From Mycolicibacter heraklionensis (GTDB taxonomy: Bacteria > Actinomycetota > Actinomycetes > Mycobacteriales > Mycobacteriaceae), in contig NZ_LDPO01000001.1 in assembly GCF_001021505.1 (NCBI RefSeq), positions 558,001 through 622,000 on the forward strand: 64,000 nt of DNA, written 5' to 3'. Below the pieces are notes generated by a model. That model saw nothing but the letters and a program-made list of their open reading frames with translations. It ran no database searches and was not told the origin of the DNA. Made by a program: the position numbers and the translations under genes. Each line of letters opens with the position of its first letter. Positions within the stretch are counted from its first letter, which is position 1. This document shows, one piece after another, positions 29,021-37,302 of this stretch.

Positions 29021-29464
29021 TCAGCCCCCCTTCTTGATCTTGAGCACCTGGGTGCGCAGGCCGTCGGTGGCGGTCTTCATGCCGCCCTTGAGGGTGCTCT
29101 TGAGTAGGAACCCCGGGATCGGGATCGACGGGTCGACGTCCATGTCGAATCGGACCTTGGTTTTGTCGCCCTGGGGGGTCAGCGTGTACTTGGCGTCCTG
29201 GGCCTTGAGTTGGCCGGCCGACACCAGGGTCCAGCCGACACTGTCGTCGGTCCAGCTGTACTCGACCACCTGCTCGTCGGTCAGGCCCGCGGCCTTGATC
29301 TTCATCCGCACCCGGCGCGGCCGGCCGTTGTCGTAAGTGTCGAGCACCTCAGCGCTCTGGTACTGCGGCGACCAGGACGGAACAGACTCGACGTCGGCGA
29401 GGACGTCGAAGATCTCCTCCGCGCTCGCTTCGATAACCACCTCGCGGGAATCCTTGACTGCCAT
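29021..29464 (-). CDS. SRPBCC lipid-binding-fold protein (Rv0856 type)
   Basis: The 147-residue paralogue of the adjacent Rv0857-type protein shares the opening pattern SREVVIEASAEEIFDVLADV, the SWSPQYQSAEVLDTYDNGRP segment and the C-terminal helix. It probably arose by tandem duplication and may bind a similar hydrophobic ligand. The ATG at 29464 is chosen because a TAGGGT box lies 7 bp before it; an extended in-frame start at 29560 would add unconserved residues. It has its own promoter, separated from the neighbour by 54 bp. Confidence 0.82.
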   Translation of the reverse strand: MAVKDSREVVIEASAEEIFDVLADVESVPSWSPQYQSAEVLDTYDNGRPRRVRMKIKAAGLTDEQVVEYSWTDDSVGWTLVSAGQLKAQDAKYTLTPQGDKTKVRFDMDVDPSIPIPGFLLKSTLKGGMKTATDGLRTQVLKIKKGG

Positions 29465-29471
29465 GGCTGGC

Positions 29472-29477
29472 ACCCTA
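29472..29477 (-). promoter_or_regulatory. -10 box of a leaderless transcript
   Basis: TAGGGT on the minus strand lies 7 bp before the ATG at 29464. No ribosome binding site is visible. Confidence 0.42.
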
Positions 29478-29549
29478 ACCAGGCGCGCGGTGATGTGTGG
29501 GGATTTGGCCGCCCGAGAGTCGCCCCATCGACCAGGTGGCGGTGGCACC

Positions 29550-29891
29550 ATGGAGGTCATGCATGTGACCGTCCGGATTGCCGCACCCCTGCTGGTCGCC
29601 GCGGCACTGACCGCCGCCCCGGCCGCCCACGCCGATGACGCCAGCTATCTGGCGCGGGTCAACGCCGCCCCGGTGGCGATCCCGGTCGCCGATCACGTCA
29701 AAGTGACCTCGGGGCACTACATCTGCGCTGAGTTGCGGATGTACGGCCACACCGGGACTTACCGCTCCGGCATCTCGCCGGGTGACCTGGTGCGCCAGCT
29801 GACCAACACCTTCTACTACAGCCCCGAAGCCGCCGACGTCCAGATTCAGGCGGCGCAGGCGGAACTGTGCCCGGAGACGTTGCGCCCCTAG
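29550..29891 (+). CDS. Exported DUF732-type protein
   Basis: The 113-residue product starts with a signal peptide (hydrophobic core about residues 9-24, cleavage near AHA-DD) followed by the small helical DUF732 pattern: SYLARVNAAPV, a cysteine in HYICAELR, and a second cysteine in AELCPE that probably forms a disulfide. DUF732 proteins are numerous in mycobacteria and have no established function. ATG at 29550 or 29559 are both possible. This gene marks the point where the gene order departs from M. tuberculosis. Confidence 0.75.
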   Translation: MEVMHVTVRIAAPLLVAAALTAAPAAHADDASYLARVNAAPVAIPVADHVKVTSGHYICAELRMYGHTGTYRSGISPGDLVRQLTNTFYYSPEAADVQIQAAQAELCPETLRP

Positions 29892-29972
29892 CTCTCTCGG
29901 TCCGTCTTGGGCAGCGCGCCTTCGCCGGTCAAGCGTTGGACCGAAAGCGGCTTTCCACAAATCCGAAACTGG

Positions 29973-29978
29973 TAACGT
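29973..29978 (+). promoter_or_regulatory. -10 box of a leaderless transcript
   Basis: TAACGT followed by 8 bp and ATG at 29987. The same TAACGT-N8-ATG arrangement occurs at 772 and 56517. Confidence 0.42.
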
Positions 29979-29986
29979 CCGGCCGC

Positions 29987-30463
29987 ATGACATCTACGGT
30001 GAGTTGGCCGGTGCGTGCCGCCGGGCTGGTAGCAGTTGGTGCGGCCCTTCTGGCCTCCGGCGCGGGCGTGGCCGCCGCCGAGGACCCGAACGCGGTTCCC
30101 GAGCCCATACTGACCACGCAGTGTTCGGTCGACCAGTTGATGGGCGCGACCAAGGTCGTTGACCCGGCGGCCTACGACGCGCTTGTGACGAAGTACAACC
30201 AAGAGCCGCCGTGGATGCAGGAGCAGATCATCTCGCGGATGAACAACCTGCTCGCCAAGGATCCCGCCAGCCGGCAGACCGAGGTGGATCAGTTCGGAGT
30301 CCTGTTCCCCCATTACGCGGCCCTTTTCCGGACGCAGGAGTCCGCCGCCGAAGGCATTGCCCAACAGTGCAGCACCCTGCCGGCAAACGACCCCTCGGTG
30401 TGGAAGCCTTCGACCGAGCAGTCCGCTCCCGCACAAGACGAGGCGGTTCCGGCCGCTACCTGA
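29987..30463 (+). CDS. Exported mycobacterial protein, DUF5078/hemophore-related type
   Basis: The 158-residue product has a signal peptide (residues about 1-34, ending in GVAAAED), then a compact helical domain with two cysteines (TTQCSVDQLMGATKVVDPAAY and AQQCSTLP) and a disordered Ala/Pro tail. The pattern CSxxQLMxAxKVVDP recalls mycobacterial exported proteins annotated as DUF5078 or hemophore-related. Heme binding cannot be judged from sequence. The ATG at 29987 fits a TAACGT box at the leaderless spacing. Confidence 0.6.
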   Translation: MTSTVSWPVRAAGLVAVGAALLASGAGVAAAEDPNAVPEPILTTQCSVDQLMGATKVVDPAAYDALVTKYNQEPPWMQEQIISRMNNLLAKDPASRQTEVDQFGVLFPHYAALFRTQESAAEGIAQQCSTLPANDPSVWKPSTEQSAPAQDEAVPAAT

Positions 30464-30504
30464 ACCGGGGTCGGCCGGTCAGGCGATTTCGCTCGAAGCC
30501 GAGG

Positions 30505-31230
30505 CTAGGAGCGGCGGCCGAACCCCGCGCCCGGGCCGCCCTTGGCGTCCACGTCGTCGAGGATCGCTTGGAATAGCACGATCCCGGGTCCCGGCTGGGT
30601 GAGCGGACCGCCCGGGACGGTGCCATCGCGGACCATGCCGACCAGGAGGTCATCGACAGTGACGGGCGCCCCGTCATCGCCCGGTTGCCACCACTCTTCG
30701 CCGGCGAGATCCACTCCGGCGGGCCCGATGTCGAAGCAGTTGAGGCCGGTGCCGCGACCAAGTTTGCAGGCGTGGCGCACGGTGACGTGCTCCACGTCGC
30801 CCGGTGGTTCTGGACTGTCGGGTTCGGTGGCGGCAGGTTCGGCGGGATCGGCCGAGCCGATGCCGTAGATCCCGAAGCCTTCGTAGTCGGCGATGGAGGC
30901 CACCTTGACCGGGTCGAACTCGATCACCGCGTAGTCCAGGCCTTCGTCAGCGGCCACCACCGTGCCCACGGTGCCGTGGTCTTCGGCACCCTCAACCAGT
31001 ACGGGCGAGCCCGGCCCGCCACAGTGCGCGGCCGTGAAGCCGACCAGCTTGCCTTCACCGTCACGGCCGATGGTGGTCAGCGTGCACAGCGCGTCGTCGT
31101 GCAGCACGATCGCAGCGCCGCCCCCCAGCAGAATCTTGTCGTCAGCCGCGGCGGCGGCCGGCAGCCCGACAGAGGCCATCAGGGCTGCGACGACGAGGGC
31201 TGAAGCTCGCCGAGTCGAGGCAGGGTGCAC
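30505..31230 (-). CDS. Exported trypsin-like serine protease homologue with altered nucleophile
   Basis: The 241-residue product has a signal peptide (residues 1-30) and a chymotrypsin-fold domain. The His is in FTAAHCGG (His69) and the Asp in LDYAVIEF (Asp99), but the nucleophile motif usually GDSGAP reads GDDGAP, with Asp186 where Ser is expected. Cysteine pairs 49/70 and 155/165 could form disulfides. It is therefore probably an inactive homologue unless another residue serves. GTG at 31230 has a TAGACT box 8 bp upstream. Confidence 0.72.
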   Translation of the reverse strand: MHPASTRRASALVVAALMASVGLPAAAAADDKILLGGGAAIVLHDDALCTLTTIGRDGEGKLVGFTAAHCGGPGSPVLVEGAEDHGTVGTVVAADEGLDYAVIEFDPVKVASIADYEGFGIYGIGSADPAEPAATEPDSPEPPGDVEHVTVRHACKLGRGTGLNCFDIGPAGVDLAGEEWWQPGDDGAPVTVDDLLVGMVRDGTVPGGPLTQPGPGIVLFQAILDDVDAKGGPGAGFGRRS

Positions 31231-31578
31231 AGCGGCTCAGTCTAGGGACAGGATCGGCACCGCAACCCGGATAACACCTCGCACATCAGGCTTTTACCGA
31301 ACTGTCCCCGAAACGATGCCGACGGCGTACGGTCGGATGTGAGCCGCTTCATTGTCAGCGGTGGTCCACCCACTCTCATCCCTAGGGCGGCCCCCCACGG
31401 GCAATTGTGATTCCTCCGCCTAGCCGCAACCGCGGGCCAGACGAATCCGACCGTGAGGGAACTGCAGTGGATTGTGAAATATGATGCGACACTTAGACAT
31501 ACCGAGTTCGACGTTTCGACATCGCAAACCTGGCACCGCGATCAGCGGACCATCTCAGCATCCGCGGGAGCAGCTGCG
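31231..31578. other. Gene-poor stretch before the DUF5994-like gene
   Basis: This 348-bp stretch contains the -10 box of the protease gene (31239-31244, TAGACT on the minus strand, 8 bp before the GTG). It also holds a possible longer, weakly coding 5' extension of the following gene from a GTG at 31453. I see no RNA gene, repeat or terminator in it. Confidence 0.4.
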
Positions 31579-32025
31579 ATGATCGCTCCGATGGGAAGCA
31601 TCCGCCGCGCCCGCCCTATCCGGCTTTCGGTAGCCCGCGAGCTGGGCCACGGCATCGACGGCGCGTGGTGGCCGCGTGCAGACCACATCACCGCTGAATT
31701 GCCGGACCTGGTCTCGATGCTGACTCCCCTGCTCGGCGACATCACCACCATCAACGTCAATTGGTCACCGCTCCAACGACCACCCGACCTCAACTGGCCG
31801 GGGTGGGAGGGCAAACGCCAACACGTCATGTCCCTCAGCGGCAGGCTGGCTCACGCCAATCTGCTGGTCATCTCGTATGCGACCCGCAGCGCACTCGCTT
31901 TGATGGTGATGCGCTGCGCCGCGAACCTGCCCATCGAGGCAGCCGACCGTGACAAACCCGCATGCCTGACCGCGGGCTCGATCCTGCGGTACGCCCGACG
32001 ACAACGTGACTCTGTTTGCGGTTAA
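31579..32025 (+). CDS. DUF5994-like mycobacterial protein
   Basis: The 148-residue product shows the DUF5994-like pattern: RLSVARELGHGIDGAWWPRA, then ITAELPDLVSMLTPLLGDI, a W-rich middle and SYATRSALALMVMRCAA near the end. The function is unknown; the family is common in mycobacteria. The ATG at 31579, preceded by GGGAG, is preferred because the 42 upstream codons from the GTG at 31453 look non-coding (lower GC, atypical residues). It lies directly before the tRNA cluster. Confidence 0.6.
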   Translation: MIAPMGSIRRARPIRLSVARELGHGIDGAWWPRADHITAELPDLVSMLTPLLGDITTINVNWSPLQRPPDLNWPGWEGKRQHVMSLSGRLAHANLLVISYATRSALALMVMRCAANLPIEAADRDKPACLTAGSILRYARRQRDSVCG

Positions 32026-32094
32026 TAGGCGGGGCTGAGATCGGGAGCCGGCCGCCATTGGGTGGGCCCACGCATCGGCGCGGATCAGACTGAG

Positions 32095-32168
32095 TGGCCA
32101 GGGCCGGGATCGAACCGGCGACCTTCCGCTTTTCAGGCGGACGCTCGTACCAACTGAGCTACCTGGCC
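32095..32168 (-). tRNA. pheU: tRNA-Phe (GAA)
   Basis: A 74-nt cloverleaf on the minus strand: acceptor GGCCAGG/CCTGGCC, D-arm AGCTC..GAGC, anticodon loop CTGAAAA with GAA, and T-arm GCCGG-TTCGATC-CCGGC. CCA is not encoded. Confidence 0.97.
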
Positions 32169-32197
32169 GGAAGGCACATGTGCCTCGCCGCGTAAAG

Positions 32198-32271
32198 CGA
32201 CCCTGACGGGACTTGAACCCGCGACCTCCGCCGTGACAGGGCGGCGCGCTAACCAACTGCGCCACAGGGCC
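32198..32271 (-). tRNA. aspT: tRNA-Asp (GTC)
   Basis: A 74-nt cloverleaf on the minus strand: acceptor GGCCCTG/CAGGGTC, anticodon loop CTGTCAC with GTC, T-loop TTCAAGT, discriminator G. CCA is not encoded. It lies 29 bp from the tRNA-Phe gene. Confidence 0.97.
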
Positions 32272-32313
32272 TTGCTTGTACTGCTCACCCCCGGCGTTTC
32301 CGCCGTTTGCGAG

Positions 32314-32386
32314 TACCCCCAACGGGATTCGAACCCGTGCTACCGCCGTGAAAGGGCGGCGTCCTAGGCCACTAGACGATGGGGGC
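32314..32386 (-). tRNA. gluT: tRNA-Glu (TTC)
   Basis: A 73-nt cloverleaf on the minus strand: acceptor GCCCCCA/TGGGGGT, anticodon loop CTTTCAC with TTC, T-loop TTCGAAT. It is first in the minus-strand Glu-Asp-Phe tRNA operon. Confidence 0.97.
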
Positions 32387-32439
32387 CAGAACCGAATCTC
32401 TCCGAGGCACTCACAACGTTTCACGCTGGGAGCTTCGCT

Positions 32440-32469
32440 AGCTTAGGGCACGGTGGCCCCAATCCTCAA
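32440..32469 (-). promoter_or_regulatory. Promoter of the tRNA Glu-Asp-Phe operon
   Basis: On the minus strand TTGAGG (32464-32469) and TAAGCT (32440-32445) are 18 bp apart, a good sigma-A-type promoter about 50 bp upstream of the tRNA-Glu 5' end. Confidence 0.6.
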
Positions 32470-32503
32470 ACCGGTCCGAAGCGGAGCGCAATCGGGCGGG
32501 CAG

Positions 32504-32509
32504 TATTCT
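32504..32509 (+). promoter_or_regulatory. -10 box of the tRNA-Lys gene
   Basis: TATTCT lies 11 bp upstream of the tRNA-Lys 5' end, consistent with initiation a few bases before the mature tRNA. No convincing -35 element was found. Confidence 0.5.
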
Positions 32510-32520
32510 GATGCGGCACG

Positions 32521-32593
32521 GCCCCTATAGCTCAGTTGGTAGAGCTACGGACTTTTAATCCGCAGGTCGCAGGTTCGAGCCCTGCTGGGGGCA
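32521..32593 (+). tRNA. lysT: tRNA-Lys (TTT)
   Basis: A 73-nt cloverleaf: acceptor GCCCCTA/TGGGGGC, D-arm AGCTCAGTTGGTAGAGC, anticodon loop CTTTTAA with TTT, T-loop TTCGAGC. Unlike the three tRNAs on the other strand, CCA follows directly in the genome (32594-32596). Confidence 0.97.
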
Positions 32594-32850
32594 CCACAAC
32601 GGCCGTCAGGCCGAACCGGTTATCCATCGCGTACGGCGCTGCCCGACGGGCCGGGGCGCCGCCGAGCGCGTGATGCGAATCACTTCCATCGCGGACCACC
32701 ACGTCGCCTCGTCGGCGATCAACCGCTGCCGCCACAACATAAAGCTTGCAGCGGGACCAGCGAAATCATCGTTCTCTAGGCCCCCTCCCAGCTAAGATTC
32801 ACTAATTCGTGACGTCCATCACAGGATGTTGCATCCGGTTAGGGGGAGCC

Positions 32851-33837
32851 ATGGAACTCACCACTCGTCCGCTCATCGCCGCCGGAGTCGCGGCGATCGG
32901 AGCCGGTCTGATCACCACCGCCCCGCCAGCCCCGACGCTGCCGGACAGCCAGTCGCCCGCCGTGCAGCTCGTCGCCGACACCGACTTCTTCACGCTGTGG
33001 GCCGACGTCCTGGACCGCGCGTTCACCAATATCACCGCACTCGGCACCGAATGGGTGACGCCGCCGCTGCCGATCGTGCAGCAGGTGGTGGCGAACCAGG
33101 TCGGCTTCCTGCAGGACTTCCTCGACAACCCGGGCGACATCTTCAACATCGTCGGCCAGATGTGGTCCAACCTGGTCGCCGGCGTCACCGCCCCATTCGA
33201 AGCCGACCCCAACCTTCTCGACCCTGCCCACCGGGTCGTGTTCGCGACTCTTTCGAGCCTTCTCTCGCCGGACGACAAGCTAGCGGCCTGGCTGGTGGAC
33301 TTCTCCGCGTGGCCGGTGAGCGGCTTGCTCGCCGGCGCGCTGGGGACCCTCGTCAGCCCGTGGCTGGAGCTGCGCGACAGCATCAGCTCGATGATCGGCG
33401 CGATCGGCGACCGTGACTGGTCGGGAGCATGGAACGACCTGATCGACATTCCGGCCCACATGATCGACGGCGGGCTCAACGGGTATGGCACTGTCGACCT
33501 CACGGACCTGCTCGTTCCGTTGCTGCCCGACTTGCCGGTCGGCACGATCCGGTCGGTGAGCATCGACCTGGGCGGGCTGCTCAGTCCCGGCGGGCCACTG
33601 TTCGGCAACATCGGTGCGGACGTCTGCACGACGTTGCCGATAGTGGGTTGCGTCTCGGTCCCGCCGTTCCCGATCACCGGACTCGGCTCGGGGCCGTTGG
33701 GTTCGCTGATCGAGATATCCCACACCATCGCGCAGGCACTGGGCTGGGACGGTACGGGCAACCCGATCGACGCGCTGCTCAACGACGTGACGGATGCGAG
33801 CGGCTCCGCCGATGCCTGGGCTGTCTTGGGCCTCTGA
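32851..33837 (+). CDS. Exported GjpA-like protein
   Basis: The 328-residue product has a signal-like start (MELTTRPLIAAGVAAIGAG) and then long amphipathic, Trp/Phe/Asp-rich stretches with repeated LxxxxxNPxD/LLxxL patterns and two cysteines near the C-terminus (DVCTTLPIVGCVS). It matches the mycobacterial family annotated as outer membrane porin GjpA, of which a shorter member is at 1605-2180. An AGGGGGAG Shine-Dalgarno precedes the ATG at 32851. Surface location is likely; pore activity is only inferred. Confidence 0.65.
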   Translation: MELTTRPLIAAGVAAIGAGLITTAPPAPTLPDSQSPAVQLVADTDFFTLWADVLDRAFTNITALGTEWVTPPLPIVQQVVANQVGFLQDFLDNPGDIFNIVGQMWSNLVAGVTAPFEADPNLLDPAHRVVFATLSSLLSPDDKLAAWLVDFSAWPVSGLLAGALGTLVSPWLELRDSISSMIGAIGDRDWSGAWNDLIDIPAHMIDGGLNGYGTVDLTDLLVPLLPDLPVGTIRSVSIDLGGLLSPGGPLFGNIGADVCTTLPIVGCVSVPPFPITGLGSGPLGSLIEISHTIAQALGWDGTGNPIDALLNDVTDASGSADAWAVLGL

Positions 33838-33854
33838 GCCCTTGCGCCGGGCGA

Positions 33855-34760
33855 TTACTCCGGCAGAACCGCACTCAAGTAGGTCATGTCGTCGAACGCC
33901 ACCGCCAGCTCGTCGTCCCCGTACTCCAGGCCGCACTGGGCGTAGAGGTCTCGGACCCGGCTGCCCGTCACCGTCCAGCCGGCACCGGTCAGGTACTCGA
34001 CGATGTGATTGCGTTCGCCGTGGTAGATCAGGTCCCCGATCTCCACTTCCAAGCCCAGCGCCGACATCTTCTCCCGGTGCTCACGCCAGGCCGGGCTGGC
34101 GAACACCGAGGTGTCGCCGATGAACTCACAGGCCAGTCGGCTGCCCGGTGCGCTCAAAGACTTGATGGTGTCGAACAGGGCATCCTGAGCGTCGGGCTGC
34201 AGGTAGACCAGTAGACCCTCGGCGCTCCACACAGTGGGGGCCTGCGGGTCGAACCCGGCGGCACGTAGCGCGGCCGGCCAGTCGTCGCGCAGGTCGATGG
34301 CGACGGTGCGGCGCTCGGCGGTGGGTTCGGCGCCCAGGTCGGCCAGGGTCGTGGTCTTGAAGTCGATCACCTCTGGCAGGTCGACCTCATAGACCACGGT
34401 GCCGGCCGGCCAGTCCAACCGGTAGGCGCGGGAGTCCAGTCCGGCGGCGAGGATCACCGCCTGACGGATGCCGCTGCGCGTCGCCGACAGAAAGTGCTCG
34501 TCGAAGAATCGGGTCCGCACGCCCATGCCGTGTCCCATCCGGACCGGGTCGAACTCGGCGCTTTCGGGAAACACCACCTCACCGTCCACCAGCCGGGTAA
34601 AGAAGTCGATGCCCACCGCCCGCACCAGCGGTGCCGCCCACGGGTCGTTGATCAGTTGGTCCGGTCCCGAGGTGGCCAGGGCGCGCTGCGCCGCCACCAT
34701 GGTCGCGGTCGCCCCCACACTGGTAGCCAAGTCCCAGCTGTCACTGTCCGTACGCGCCAT
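33855..34760 (-). CDS. Mycobacterial SAM-dependent methyltransferase (TIGR00027 type)
   Basis: The 301-residue product belongs to the large mycobacterial methyltransferase family related to leucine carboxyl methyltransferases. Typical motifs are [39 protein letters not shown], the SAM-binding [14 protein letters not shown] followed by [13 protein letters not shown], and [10 protein letters not shown]. Substrates are mostly unknown. The ATG at 34760 follows GGAGAGG and gives the usual family N-terminus. It lies just outside the catabolic island and converges with the GjpA-like gene. Confidence 0.9.
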   Translation of the reverse strand: MARTDSDSWDLATSVGATATMVAAQRALATSGPDQLINDPWAAPLVRAVGIDFFTRLVDGEVVFPESAEFDPVRMGHGMGVRTRFFDEHFLSATRSGIRQAVILAAGLDSRAYRLDWPAGTVVYEVDLPEVIDFKTTTLADLGAEPTAERRTVAIDLRDDWPAALRAAGFDPQAPTVWSAEGLLVYLQPDAQDALFDTIKSLSAPGSRLACEFIGDTSVFASPAWREHREKMSALGLEVEIGDLIYHGERNHIVEYLTGAGWTVTGSRVRDLYAQCGLEYGDDELAVAFDDMTYLSAVLPE

Positions 34761-34798
34761 CGCGATGCCTCTCCGATTCCTCAAACTACCTAGCCAGG

Positions 34799-36130
34799 CT
34801 ACCGAATATCGTGCACCACGACACCGGCGACGATCGTCGCCTCGACCAAGCCGGCGTCGAGGGCATCCGGATCACCGCCCAGCACGCACAGGTCACCGGG
34901 TTCACCCACGGCGATTCGACGCGGTGTGGCGGGCTGATCGGCCCGGCCGGCGAAACCCTGCAGGGCGGCGCGGGCCGAGATCCGCTCCCCCGTCCCCAAC
35001 ACGGCGCCGCTGGGTGTAACCCGGTGGACAGCGGCGCGCATGGCCCCCCAGGGGTCGCCGTCACCGAAGGGCGTGTCGGTGGAGAGCGCCACCGGAATTC
35101 CGTTGCGCTGCAACGACGCGACCCGCCACAGCTCGTGGTGACGCTCGGGTTCGATTTCGGCCAGGTAGTCGTCCCCGCGTTCGGCGACGAAGTTGGGCTG
35201 GGTGACGACGGTGATCCCAAGCGCGGCGAGGTCGGCCAGCCGGTCTTCGGGCACGACCGCCGCGTGTTCGATGCGATCCTCGGCATGTGTACCGACGGCC
35301 TGCCATGCGGCGATCGCGACGGTCAGCTGGGCGTCGGTGACGCAGTGCAGCGCCACACCGTGGCCCCGAGCGTGGTTGTCCGACAACGTCTTTATCAGCG
35401 CATCCAGATTCAGGCGGTCGTCGTCGAGGATGATCTTGGTTGGGCCGAGGGTGATCCCCGGCGCCGCGCCGGTCTCGGCGGGCGCCAGGCAGTGCAGCCG
35501 CTGCAGCAGCTCGCCGGCGCTGCGAGCCGCGGCGAACACGGCGATGTCGGCGTCGCGATGTCCCGGAGTGGCGTCGGTGATCCCGGTGACGCCGTAGGCC
35601 GCCAGCGCCCTGCTCAACCGGGCCAGCGAGGGTTCGCGGTGCGGGAGCCGGGGTGCGGGATCGGCGTGAGCGCGCAGCAGCCGCCCATCGGGGTGCTCGG
35701 TAATCGCGGCACGGGCGAGGCCGGCGGAGTTCAGCACCCATAGGGCGCCGCTGCGGTGCGCCACCCGTACCGGCAGCCGCGGCGAGATGCTGTCCAGGAG
35801 TGCGGCGTTGAGTTCTCCGGCGACCGACTCGTGGTAGCCGTAGCCGCGCACCCAGCCGTCGGAATCGGCTGGAGCGGCCCGTAGTGCGGCGGCCAGCTCG
35901 TCGAGGGTGCGCACCTGCGGTGGGCCCAGGCACACCGATTCCAGCGCCGCCGCGGCCGACCGAAGGTGCACGTGGTGGTCGTGCAGCCCGGGAATCACCG
36001 TGGCGTGGCGCGCGTCGAAGACATCTTCGCCGCGCTGCGCGGTCAACGCCGGTGCGACCCGTTCGATGGTGTCGTCGAGCCGGATATCGACCCTCGACCC
36101 GTCCAGCAGCGCCGCTCGCTGGATCAGCAC
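34799..36130 (-). CDS. Amidohydrolase, YtcJ-like
   Basis: The 443-residue metal-dependent hydrolase of the amidohydrolase superfamily has metal-ligand motif GLHDHHVHL near residue 65, HCVTDAQ and RIEHAAVV in the middle, and [13 protein letters not shown] with the catalytic Asp near residue 350. The substrate (amide, imide or ring) is unknown. The GTG at 36130 overlaps the upstream CoA-transferase stop by 7 bp. With the hydratase it forms a three-gene minus-strand unit divergent from an acyl-CoA ligase. Confidence 0.83.
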   Translation of the reverse strand: MLIQRAALLDGSRVDIRLDDTIERVAPALTAQRGEDVFDARHATVIPGLHDHHVHLRSAAAALESVCLGPPQVRTLDELAAALRAAPADSDGWVRGYGYHESVAGELNAALLDSISPRLPVRVAHRSGALWVLNSAGLARAAITEHPDGRLLRAHADPAPRLPHREPSLARLSRALAAYGVTGITDATPGHRDADIAVFAAARSAGELLQRLHCLAPAETGAAPGITLGPTKIILDDDRLNLDALIKTLSDNHARGHGVALHCVTDAQLTVAIAAWQAVGTHAEDRIEHAAVVPEDRLADLAALGITVVTQPNFVAERGDDYLAEIEPERHHELWRVASLQRNGIPVALSTDTPFGDGDPWGAMRAAVHRVTPSGAVLGTGERISARAALQGFAGRADQPATPRRIAVGEPGDLCVLGGDPDALDAGLVEATIVAGVVVHDIR

Positions 36131-37302
36131 CGCGCCCCCGCCCGCGCGAGGAGTTCGCCGATCCGGCCGTTGTCGGCTCCCAGCGCCGGCCCGGCAGCCT
36201 CGATCCACGGTGACTGTGGCGGCAGCGCGGGAACCTCGCCGACCGGAACACAGTTGGGCAGGGCGGCGTAGCCGGCGGCGACCGCGGCCAGCGAGAAGGT
36301 GATTACCTCACCGCCGCCGCGGGCCAACGAATCGGCCACGGCCGCAGCGGCTTCGATGCCGGTCAGCGGGTCGGCGATGGCGTCGGCGCAGAACACCGGA
36401 CCAGCATTGCCGTCACAACCCACCAGTCCCCCGGCGACCGCGGCGTCGTCGCCGAATCCGGCGTAGCCGCTCTCGGTGCCGTGCGCGGTGATCTGCAGCC
36501 ACACTCGCCCGGGCCGGCCGGCCACGTCGAATGGGCCCAGGCCACGGCGGGCCAGCGCCGCTGGACGCGAGCTTTCCAATACCACGTCGGCGGCGGCCAG
36601 CAGTTGGGCCAGGACCGCGGCATCGTGGTCGAACCGCAGTGCGCAGGAAAGCTTTCCGCCGTTCATCCAGTCGAAGAACGCGGTGGATCCGGCGCGGGTG
36701 CCGTCCGGGCGCGACGGACTTTCCACCTTGATCACCGTTGCTCCGGCTTGCGCAAGCAGGCGCCCGCACAGCGGTCCGGCCCACAGTGAGGTCAAGTCGA
36801 CCACGAGGGCGCCACGCAGGCCGCAGCCCGGGCCCGTCGGACCGACTCGGCGAACCACCGGCGCCGCGGGGGCGGTCTCGCCCAGTACGGCGGCGGGCAG
36901 ATCCAACAGCCGCGCCCGCTCGACCACCGCGGTGACCGGGCGCTCGGCCGCCCATCCGGCGATCGCCGCCCACGGCTCGCGGCATTCGGATTCGATCAGG
37001 GCGGGCACCGCCTCGAGGTCGTCGGCACGGGAGAGCGTGAGCGCCCACCACCCGTCCGCGGCGGCCAGCAGCCGTGAGGCTCCCCCGGCCGAGATCCGCC
37101 CGGCACGCGTCCAGCCCAGCAGCGCGGCCCGGCCGGCCAGCAGCTCCGCGGCATCGGCCTCGACACCGGTCGCGGCGGTGAAGCGGCCCAGCGCCTGCGT
37201 GGCGCGCTCAAGCACGGCCGCACGGGAGAAGTCACCCTGACCGTCAGGCGCTCCGGTCAGCCAGGCCAGCCCCGACGCACCCCAGTCTTCCTCGGCGGTC
37301 AC
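36124..37302 (-). CDS. CaiB/BaiF-type CoA-transferase with permuted domains
   Basis: The 392-residue product has the two CaiB segments in reverse order. Residues about 75-150 (GRISAGGASRLLAAADGWWAL, then a DpW-type segment) resemble the small C-terminal domain. The usual N-terminal domain starts only near residue 174 (VVDLTSLWAGPLCG, ATVIKVESPSRPDG) and holds FGDDAAVAGGL, the likely catalytic-Asp region. I recall similar actinobacterial proteins, so this may be a stable variant. GTG at 37302 overlaps the hydratase stop (GTGA). Confidence 0.75.
   Translation of the reverse strand: MTAEEDWGASGLAWLTGAPDGQGDFSRAAVLERATQALGRFTAATGVEADAAELLAGRAALLGWTRAGRISAGGASRLLAAADGWWALTLSRADDLEAVPALIESECREPWAAIAGWAAERPVTAVVERARLLDLPAAVLGETAPAAPVVRRVGPTGPGCGLRGALVVDLTSLWAGPLCGRLLAQAGATVIKVESPSRPDGTRAGSTAFFDWMNGGKLSCALRFDHDAAVLAQLLAAADVVLESSRPAALARRGLGPFDVAGRPGRVWLQITAHGTESGYAGFGDDAAVAGGLVGCDGNAGPVFCADAIADPLTGIEAAAAVADSLARGGGEVITFSLAAVAAGYAALPNCVPVGEVPALPPQSPWIEAAGPALGADNGRIGELLARAGARC

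Noticed and set aside
33820..33860. Possible terminator between the GjpA-like gene and the methyltransferase gene
   Set aside because: Only a 4-bp GGGC/GCCC stem without a U-tract is present, too weak to call.
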